A stretch of 64,000 nucleotides of DNA from Tessaracoccus antarcticus (GTDB lineage: Bacteria > Actinomycetota > Actinomycetes > Propionibacteriales > Propionibacteriaceae): assembly GCF_003688855.1 (NCBI RefSeq), contig NZ_REFW01000001.1:1054001-1118000 (forward strand), read 5' to 3'. Of this stretch, positions 58,979 to 64,000 are shown in pieces (position 1 is the stretch's first letter; each line of letters begins with the position of its first letter). The position numbers and the translations under genes were made by a program. The notes beneath the pieces were generated by a model, which was not told the origin of the DNA, did no database searches, and saw nothing but the letters and a program-made list of their open reading frames with translations.

Positions 58979-59041
58979 CGTCGACGAGAGAGAGCCCAAC
59001 GATGCGCGTTCGATCCCGAATTCTTGCCGCAGCCTGCGCTG
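58979..59041 (+). repeat. 63-bp direct repeat, copy 2
   Basis: Identical to 57952-58014. About 55 nt before each copy a partly conserved segment (TTATGATCAC, then ATTCACGGTCGCTG or ATCACGGTCGCTG) is also shared, with TATGAT as a possible -10 in both. Confidence 0.85.
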
Positions 59042-59907
59042 TAATGCTGGCTGCGACCGCCCTGACAACCACGGCCGCGGCCGAGGAACCGGGCCCGGAG
59101 CCCACGATGGTGTACTGCCCATCCGAGCCTGACATGGAGGCAATTCTGGGGTACACCTTCTACCAAGTCGGCTTCTCGGCCAACGGCTGCAGCTATGTCA
59201 AGATCGATGGAGAGGGCGTTCGGTTCTCGTTCGACGAGTTTGGCTACATCTTGGGCAACCTCAGGGAATCCGCGGAAAGCGCCGGAAAGCCTGTCGTGGA
59301 CGTGCCCGAGTTGGGCGCCGGGGCCTTCAGCTATGCCGATGGCAGCGTGATCCTGTACTGGAACGACGGCAAGCCCGACGGGCGACTCTTCAACCTGTCC
59401 GTGCCGTTGGCACAACCGGAACTCTCCCTCAGTCTGGCGAAACTGTTCATTGCTGCCATCGCCGAACCACCTGCACCGACAGTCCCGGCCAAAGCCTTCA
59501 CCCTCACCTGTCCCACTGCGAAGCAGGTGTCGAAGGTTGTTGGCCGGCCGGTCGTGCTTGACCCCGAGGGCCAGGCTAGGTGCGCGTTCAAGGACGGCGA
59601 CAAGTGGATTTCCTTCTCCACCGTGAAGGGTTACGGCTCCATCTTTGACTACCGCGACCGGGTGAAGCGCGATGTCTCCAGGGAACCACCCATGAACACC
59701 GCCTTCATGTACTTTGCTGGTCTCACCCCCGGGGCCTTCGCCACGGCGGACTTGAGCCCCATCAACCTTCGCTGGCAGCTTGAGGAAGGCGTCATCGCCC
59801 AGATGGTCGCACTCGAGAACGACAGCGTCCTGATACGTCTCGCGGGCCTGTTGAAGAGTGTCCAGGGTGGGCCCGGCAAACCCGGTCTGCCGTCCACCGG
59901 TGATTGA
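59002..59907 (+). CDS. Secreted protein of unknown function ending in LPSTGD, copy 2
   Basis: A 301-residue paralogue of the preceding protein. The first 13 residues are encoded by identical DNA. The signal peptide ends near AAA/EEP. The same four cysteine positions are kept (MVYCPSEP, NGCSYVKI, FTLTCPTAKQ, ARCAFKDG), as are AKAFTLTCPTAKQV and the terminal GKPGLPSTGD. Between these landmarks the two proteins differ a lot, so they have diverged since duplication or are under diversifying pressure. There is no hydrophobic helix after LPSTG, so a sortase would have no usual membrane-held substrate. The function is unknown. Confidence 0.75.
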   Translation: MRVRSRILAAACAVMLAATALTTTAAAEEPGPEPTMVYCPSEPDMEAILGYTFYQVGFSANGCSYVKIDGEGVRFSFDEFGYILGNLRESAESAGKPVVDVPELGAGAFSYADGSVILYWNDGKPDGRLFNLSVPLAQPELSLSLAKLFIAAIAEPPAPTVPAKAFTLTCPTAKQVSKVVGRPVVLDPEGQARCAFKDGDKWISFSTVKGYGSIFDYRDRVKRDVSREPPMNTAFMYFAGLTPGAFATADLSPINLRWQLEEGVIAQMVALENDSVLIRLAGLLKSVQGGPGKPGLPSTGD

Positions 59908-59937
59908 AGGCCGCGCCTGACCGGGTAGCGCGTAATA

Positions 59938-59957
59938 TTGCCACGTATTATTGGCAA
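59938..59957. promoter_or_regulatory. Inverted repeat before the small membrane protein gene
   Basis: TTGCCA and TGGCAA are separated by 8 nt in an AT-rich patch, 60 nt upstream of the small gene at 60019. It could be an operator or part of a hairpin following the LPSTGD gene. Confidence 0.4.
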
Positions 59958-60018
59958 CCACGGTTGCCGGACCATGATGCTGTGGCGCGGTGGCTGTTCA
60001 GAGTGATGGGGGATCGCC

Positions 60019-60213
60019 ATGAGGGAACAAGTCAGAGGCGGACTGATTGCGGGACTGATTTCTGCGGTCATCTGGATGATGATCACCGTGCTGGTCGGCA
60101 TGGACAAAGCCGCCATCGTCGGCGGAGGGCTGCTCTTCCTGGTGGGGACGATGCTGATCACCATGGCAGTTTCGGGAATCATCTCCCGCGGCATGACGTC
60201 CAGGGCCGCCTAG
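60019..60213 (+). CDS. Small two-helix membrane protein
   Basis: A 64-residue protein with two hydrophobic segments (GGLIAGLISAVIWMMITVLVG and IVGGGLLFLVGTMLITMAVSG) separated by a short polar turn, a charged N-terminus (MREQVR) and a basic tail. GGGGGAT lies 6 nt before the ATG. I do not recognise a named family. The length, ribosome site and clean two-helix topology support a real gene. Its stop codon overlaps the reverse-strand remnant described next. Confidence 0.7.
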   Translation: MREQVRGGLIAGLISAVIWMMITVLVGMDKAAIVGGGLLFLVGTMLITMAVSGIISRGMTSRAA

Positions 60214-60482
60214 CCGAGCGCCACCGCGTCGGCAAGGAAGCCTGTGGCCCCGGGGCCGGAAAGTTTGTCGGGGCCGACGGCGCGACCCGACACCGCAAGC
60301 AGCAGCGAGATGGCCTCACCGTGCACTTCGGGTCCCGTGCCGTGCTCAAACTCCGTGTCGGAGGCAACGAGATGCCAACCTCGCGCCATTTCCTTGCCGC
60401 CTCCCATGTTCCTGCTGGTGGCAACCTGGTACGCCAGCGCCTCGGCGACCAGGACGGGCGGGTAGGTCCGGCTGAATCCTAG
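60210..60482 (-). pseudogene. C-terminal remnant of a maleylpyruvate-isomerase-like mycothiol-dependent protein
   Basis: The reverse strand encodes about 90 residues resembling the C-terminal domain of this family (WHLVASDTEFEHGTGPEV, GEAISLLLAVSGRAV, LSGPGATGFLADA). An in-frame stop near 60499 and lack of the N-terminal four-helix DinB-like domain show that most of the gene is missing. A start at ATG 60407 would give only 65 residues. Confidence 0.6.
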
Positions 60483-60506
60483 GGGTCGCCGGATGTGCTA
60501 ATCGTG

Positions 60507-60520
60507 GGGGCTTCGGCCCC
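60507..60520 (-). terminator. Small hairpin after the TfoX-N gene
   Basis: GGGGC and GCCCC form a short stem capped by TTCG, 6 nt beyond the stop of the reverse-strand gene. There is no T-run. Confidence 0.45.
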
Positions 60521-60525
60521 AAATG

Positions 60526-60867
60526 TCAGCGATCGGTGATCGTGGCGTTGTAGGCCAGTGCCTCGTCCATCCAGAACTGCAGGGCCTCCTCCGTGGCCAC
60601 TGCTTCCGGGGCGACCGACACCCAACTGGGACCCATCGAGCGGCCGGCGCCCATCTCCGCCTGCTTGGCCCCGTCGACGGCGAGGAGGTCGTCGCCGTTC
60701 TCGGGGTTGGTGCGCACCAGCAGGGCGCCGTCCTTCATCACGCCCAGCAGGAGCTTCTCGTCCACCATGAAGCACTGGCCGCCGAACATGCGGACCTCCC
60801 GCACAGTGCGCCCGGTGTGGAGTGCGTCGCGGATGCGCTCGACGACGTCGCTGTTGCCCATGGTCAT
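60526..60867 (-). CDS. TfoX N-terminal domain protein
   Basis: A 113-residue protein matching the TfoX/Sxy N-terminal domain: VVERIRDALHTGRTVREVRMFGG at residues about 7-29, QCFMVDEKLLLGVMKDGALLVR, and a C-terminal ALQFWMDEALAYNAT. It lacks the C-terminal helix-hairpin-helix domain of full TfoX, as is usual for free-standing members; their role is not established. ATG 60867 has AGGAG 5 nt upstream and is preferred over the ATG 30 nt earlier. Confidence 0.85.
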   Translation of the reverse strand: MTMGNSDVVERIRDALHTGRTVREVRMFGGQCFMVDEKLLLGVMKDGALLVRTNPENGDDLLAVDGAKQAEMGAGRSMGPSWVSVAPEAVATEEALQFWMDEALAYNATITDR

Positions 60868-60937
60868 GGTGACTCCTGCGCTGGTGGGTGCATCCACCGT
60901 AGTCCAGGCGGATATTCAGGGACAAGGGTGTCGGGTG

Positions 60938-61570
60938 TCAGACCGTCTCCCGACCGTCCTCGATTCCGACGACGCCGCTGCGGAACGCCGTGGGGCGCAG
61001 GACGAGGTGCGTGACGCCGGCCTCGGTGCTGCGGGAGTCCACCACCTCGAAGCCGACGGGGGGAGCCTGTTCCCGGAACAGCCTCTTGCCCGGTCCCACG
61101 CACACGGGAAAGACCAGTAGGCGGTACTCGTCGACGAGGCCCGCCTCGTGCAGGGTGGCCGCGAGTTGCGCGCTGCCGTGGACCTGCAGCTCGCCCTCGC
61201 CCAGTTCCTCCTTCAGCGCCCGGACACTTTCGACGACGTCCCCGGTGAGCACGGTTGTGTTCTGCCAGCCCGGGTCGGTGAGTGAGTGGGACACGACGTA
61301 CTTCTGGCGGTCGTTGAGTGCCGTGGCGGTCGCGTTCTCAGGGTCGGTGACCAGCGGCCAGAAGGCGCTCATGAGGTCGTAGGTGGTGCGCCCCAGCAGG
61401 ACGGCGTCGCCGGCGGCGAACCACTGATCGACCACCTGGCCGAAGCCCTCGTCCACGTAGGGGACGAGCCAGCCGCCTTGGGTGAACCCGCCGGTGGGGT
61501 CCTCCTCGGCGCCTCCGGGACCCTGCATGACGCCGTCGAGGGTGACGAACGTGTTGACGGTGAGCTTCAT
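60938..61570 (-). CDS. Dihydrofolate-reductase-like (RibD C-terminal) protein
   Basis: A 210-residue protein of the RibD-C/DHFR-fold family: MKLTVNTFVTLDGVMQGPGG at the start, AVLLGRTTYDLMSAFWP (about residues 57-73), KYVVSHSL, ELQVHGSAQLAATL and VFPVCVGPGKRLF. These are NADPH-dependent reductases of unknown substrate, common near GyrI-like and glyoxalase-like proteins in actinobacteria. The first Met starts directly in the core strand, as usual. A ribosome site AGGAGATCC lies upstream. Confidence 0.88.
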   Translation of the reverse strand: MKLTVNTFVTLDGVMQGPGGAEEDPTGGFTQGGWLVPYVDEGFGQVVDQWFAAGDAVLLGRTTYDLMSAFWPLVTDPENATATALNDRQKYVVSHSLTDPGWQNTTVLTGDVVESVRALKEELGEGELQVHGSAQLAATLHEAGLVDEYRLLVFPVCVGPGKRLFREQAPPVGFEVVDSRSTEAGVTHLVLRPTAFRSGVVGIEDGRETV

Positions 61571-61630
61571 GTGTCGGATCTCCTGTGGGTCGTTGGCCGG
61601 GGCGGTCCGGCACGCTAGCGGGGAGCGTTG

Positions 61631-62248
61631 TCAGCTGGCGTCGGTCACCGGTTGACGGAGTACCGTTCGCAGCTTGTCGGGCGCGATGCGACGCGGATCG
61701 GAGAGGTAGATCTCGTGGTGGCGGCCGTTGAAGGTGAGGCCATGCGCGGGGAGGTACTCCTCGTGGAGTCGCCTGAGTGTGGGGGCCTCATCGTCGTAGG
61801 AGCCGACGTGCAGCACCTGGACGCTCCTGCCCTCGGCGTACGGGGCGAAGCGCACGCGATGCAGGCCGGGGAGTGCCTTCTTCCCGGTCACGGACGTGGC
61901 CTCATCCACCATCTCTGAGGTGATCCAGTCAGGTTGGGAGATCATCATGGTCCAGTCCCAGGCGGACTTGTTCCGGGCCGCGAAGTCGTGGGGGTCTTCT
62001 GCACTCCACAGCCCCTCGAGTGGCCCGACGGTGTGCACGCGGCCGAGGTCCCTCTTCGCGAGCGCCCGGATGCCGTAGGAGAGGGGGTAGAGCGCCTCGA
62101 CCGCCTCGGTGTAGGCGGGGGAGGTGTTCGGGTCGCCGTGCCCATCCACCTGCAGGAACTGCAGTTCGGGCACCTCGACGACGTGCCAGTCGACCGGCTT
62201 GGGGGCGTACAGGGACGGGTGGTCCTTCTTGATGTCGTAGGTGTCCAT
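61631..62248 (-). CDS. GyrI-like small-molecule-binding domain protein
   Basis: A 205-residue stand-alone GyrI-like protein: VVEVPELQFLQVDGHGDPN (residues about 23-41), YTEAVEALYPLSYGIRAL, WDWTMMISQPDWIT and the closing GRHHEIYLSDPRRIAPDKLRTVLRQP. This is the subgroup in which the domain has no attached DNA-binding region; such proteins bind hydrophobic or cationic small molecules or hydrolyse cyclopropanoid toxins in some cases. The serpin gene ends 6 nt upstream of its start, so the two are probably co-transcribed. Confidence 0.85.
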   Translation of the reverse strand: MDTYDIKKDHPSLYAPKPVDWHVVEVPELQFLQVDGHGDPNTSPAYTEAVEALYPLSYGIRALAKRDLGRVHTVGPLEGLWSAEDPHDFAARNKSAWDWTMMISQPDWITSEMVDEATSVTGKKALPGLHRVRFAPYAEGRSVQVLHVGSYDDEAPTLRRLHEEYLPAHGLTFNGRHHEIYLSDPRRIAPDKLRTVLRQPVTDAS

Positions 62249-62254
62249 GGTGGC

Positions 62255-63511
62255 TCAGTCCGCCCGGATGGCCGGGTCGTTGACGATGGCCAGGAACAGC
62301 GGCCAGCCCGTGCGGACATCGAGGACTCGCATCACGAACGGCCGGTCGACGATGAGTTCGACGGGCTCCGCCTCCGGAGGCCGCGCCCCCGTCGGGATTC
62401 CTGTCTCCGTGATCGCAGCCCCCACCGTGCCGCTGGCGGTGACGGTGAGCCGGACCTGCTGCGCGACCTGCCCGACGTAGGCGCCCGGGAAGATCCCACC
62501 CATGTCGGAGAGGTCGATACCCACATCCCCCAGGGCCGCGAGGAGATCCCATGCAGCCTTGATGTCGCTGGGCGGCAAAACGAGGTCAACGGATCGTACG
62601 GTGGCCTCGGTGAGTGCTGCGATGCTGGCATCGACTTCCTCGAAGTCCAACTCGCCGGGGTGGGTGCCGTCGGCGGGGAGAACCACGTCCATGGCCAGGT
62701 TGTCGTCATAAGGGAGGCGGACGGCCTGCCATCCGTCGCCCGTGGCGTAGGGAATCGTGAAGGTGTCGGCCAGGGCGTCGATGTCGCTGCTGGCGCCGTC
62801 ACCCGTGCTGAAGGTCAGAGCGGCAGTGGTGTTCGTGAAGCGCTGGCGCCACGCGGCTGCGAACAGCAGGGCGTCCTGCGTGATGAGCCGCGACTCGGCG
62901 GAAACCGTGATGGCAGATTTCTCGACGAGCCCGGCCGTGTTCTTCTTCGCCCATGCATCGAGATCCGCCTGTGCAGCCTTCAGGGGGACGCGGGCGGCGG
63001 CGGTGTCGTAGTAGCTGGTCAGCCTGTCGAGGAAGTCCTGGCTCACCTGGGCGTCGTCGATGATCACGGCCCGGTTGGCCTGGTGAACCACGGGAGTCTC
63101 CGGTGGGTCATCGGCATCCACGGACTTCGGCAGGTCCTCATAGTCGGCCAGCGCCTGCCGCAGTGCCCCGATGGCGGCGGACAGGTCGTCGCCCGTGAGG
63201 CCGAACGCGTCGTCCAGGCTCTGCAGGCTGGTGCCCGCGGCACCCTCGGCGAGCATCGCCAGGGTCACGGCGAGGGAGCTGGGGGCAATCGCCGTGTTCT
63301 GGCTCCGGCCCACGGGGTCGGCTGTCATCAGCTGCCAGGCGATGCGGGCGCTAGCCGTGGCGGCGGCCCCGACGTGGGGTGTGCCCTCCAGTGGCAGCGC
63401 CAGAACGGCGGTGGTGCCACGCAGTTCCTCTGCAGAGCCGGAACACGCCCCCACAGTGAGGGCCAGTCCGGCCAGCCCTGTTCCGTACAGCAGGTGGCGA
63501 CGCGTGATCAT
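62255..63511 (-). CDS. Serpin-family lipoprotein, second copy
   Basis: A 418-residue paralogue of the serpin at 56467. Signal TRRHLLYGTGL with lipobox VGAC, then NTAIAPSSLAVTLAMLAEGA, QANRAVIIDDAQVSQDFLDRL, LITQDALLFAAAWRQRF, and hinge TASGTVGAAITETGIP. The body is closely similar to the first copy, but the reactive-loop region differs (TETGIPTGARPPEAE against TEAAVGESAVQAPEA), so they probably inhibit different proteases. The lipid anchor would place both on the outer face of the membrane. Bacterial serpins are uncommon. The downstream GyrI-like gene starts 6 nt after the stop. The two serpin genes are separated by about 4.5 kb of unrelated genes. Confidence 0.9.
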   Translation of the reverse strand: MITRRHLLYGTGLAGLALTVGACSGSAEELRGTTAVLALPLEGTPHVGAAATASARIAWQLMTADPVGRSQNTAIAPSSLAVTLAMLAEGAAGTSLQSLDDAFGLTGDDLSAAIGALRQALADYEDLPKSVDADDPPETPVVHQANRAVIIDDAQVSQDFLDRLTSYYDTAAARVPLKAAQADLDAWAKKNTAGLVEKSAITVSAESRLITQDALLFAAAWRQRFTNTTAALTFSTGDGASSDIDALADTFTIPYATGDGWQAVRLPYDDNLAMDVVLPADGTHPGELDFEEVDASIAALTEATVRSVDLVLPPSDIKAAWDLLAALGDVGIDLSDMGGIFPGAYVGQVAQQVRLTVTASGTVGAAITETGIPTGARPPEAEPVELIVDRPFVMRVLDVRTGWPLFLAIVNDPAIRAD

Positions 63512-63570
63512 CCGGTGGCCTTTCGTGAGAAGTCGCTACATCCCACCACACCTGCAGCCCGGACGGCGAC

Positions 63571-63605
63571 GACCCCGGCGCGCGTCCAGGACGCGGGCCG
63601 GGGTC
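63571..63605 (-). terminator. Terminator between the edge gene and the serpin gene
   Basis: GACCCCGGCGCGCGTC and GACGCGGGCCGGGGTC pair over 16 bp with one mismatch and a 3-nt loop, 20 nt beyond the stop of the reverse-strand edge gene. Confidence 0.75.
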
Positions 63606-63624
63606 GGCTCCATCTGTTGGCGCC

Positions 63625-64000
63625 TCAGCTGGGGGCGTACCAGGTGATCCGATCCGCCGAGCCCGAGGGGGCGTAGCGCAACGTGAAGCCGGTGGAGAGG
63701 TCGGGGTTCCCGTGGTGGGCGGAGATGTAGCCCGTGTTGCAGGTCCCGAGCGCCAGCCTCGTCTCCTTGTAGAGCGGCGTCCACAGGGTGCTGCTGGGCA
63801 CGGCGCTTGCCTCGAAGTACGCCAGGTCAGTGGCGCCGGCCTCCAGGTCGAGGACACCGAAGGACCACGGGTCCAGGCTCACCCGCACCTTGCCGTCGGA
63901 GCCGGCATCCGGGTGTGCGTGGGTGTAGCAAACCTTGACCATGGCCCCGAAGCCGGTGCCGTCCGGTTCGTAGACCGGGCTGCTGACGGTGACGTCAAAG
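63625..64000 (-). CDS. C-terminal part of an unidentified protein (5' end outside window)
   Basis: The reverse frame is open to the window edge and encodes at least 125 residues ending ADRITWYAPS. Recognisable segments are VKVCYTHAHPDAGSDGKVRV, LYKETRLALGTCNTGYISA and TGFTLRYAPSGSADRITW. Beta-rich composition, two cysteines and a final Tyr/Trp-rich strand suggest an exported protein, perhaps a domain that is covalently or surface-attached, but I do not recognise a family. Its own terminator follows, so it is a separate unit from the serpin gene. Confidence 0.65.
   Translation of the reverse strand, partial: FDVTVSSPVYEPDGTGFGAMVKVCYTHAHPDAGSDGKVRVSLDPWSFGVLDLEAGATDLAYFEASAVPSSTLWTPLYKETRLALGTCNTGYISAHHGNPDLSTGFTLRYAPSGSADRITWYAPS

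Overview
The window looks like a high-GC Actinomycetota chromosome, most likely from the Propionibacteriaceae or a close relative. This is an inference from GC-rich coding DNA, frequent GTG starts, twin-arginine lipoproteins, a leaderless dnaX start, a DUF222/13E12 HNH gene, an RmlC-RmlD fusion and a mycothiol-enzyme remnant. No rRNA, tRNA, CRISPR array or replication origin was seen.

Region 1 (1-12.2 kb) is a glycan-utilisation locus. It holds a GH116 enzyme (partial at the left edge), a GH172 (DUF2961) enzyme, a CUT1 ABC importer (binding protein plus two permeases), a LacI regulator, a secreted GH183 (DUF4185) enzyme and a secreted alpha/beta hydrolase. GH183, GH172 and GH116 are the three families shown in Microbacterium arabinogalactanolyticum to dismantle the D-arabinan of mycobacterial arabinogalactan and lipoarabinomannan. 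The set here is laid out as: cut outside, import, trim inside. Two divergent promoters, each with a LacI-type operator over the expected start site, sit between GH116 and GH172, and a third operator lies inside the GH183 gene.

Region 2 (12.4-30.7 kb) is a surface-polysaccharide cluster: an LCP ligase, an RmlC-RmlD-tyrosine phosphatase fusion, a degenerate SGNH protein, a Wzz/tyrosine-kinase protein, a CapD-type dehydratase, a WecA-type initiating transferase, glycosyltransferases, a 4-epimerase and 6-dehydrogenase pair, a probable Wzy, a pyruvyl-transferase-like protein and a Wzx. The 20-31 kb part is visibly AT-richer and ends in a nest of insertion-sequence remains (30.7-33.7 kb: IS3, ISL3, IS30 and a second ISL3 scar).

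Region 3 (33.8-35.8 kb) encodes two secreted cell-wall enzymes, an L,D-transpeptidase and an RlpA-type protein, that share an N-terminal domain of about 135 residues with four conserved cysteines. The same domain is C-terminal in the GH183 protein, the alpha/beta hydrolase and the secreted GH10 xylanase, and a relic of it lies at 55.7 kb. I do not recognise it as a named family.

Region 4 (36.1-49.4 kb) is a xylan locus: a serine hydrolase, a LacI regulator with CGAAA-S-TTTCG operators, a secreted GH10, a MalG permease, GH3 and GH43 beta-xylosidases, a Gfo/Idh/MocA oxidoreductase and a cytoplasmic GH10. A deletion near 41430 joins the 3' end of a second lacI to the 3' end of a permease gene. 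It has removed the binding-protein gene and probably the operon promoter.

Region 5 (49.4-53.9 kb) is the conserved housekeeping block of SRP RNA, dnaX, ybaB and recR, with a TauE/SafE gene on the other strand.

Region 6 (54-64 kb) is mixed: a DUF222 HNH protein, a PGPGW membrane protein, two serpin lipoproteins, a tandem pair of secreted proteins ending in LPSTGD, a small membrane protein, and TfoX-N, RibD-C/DHFR-like and GyrI-like proteins, plus a secreted-looking protein cut by the right edge.
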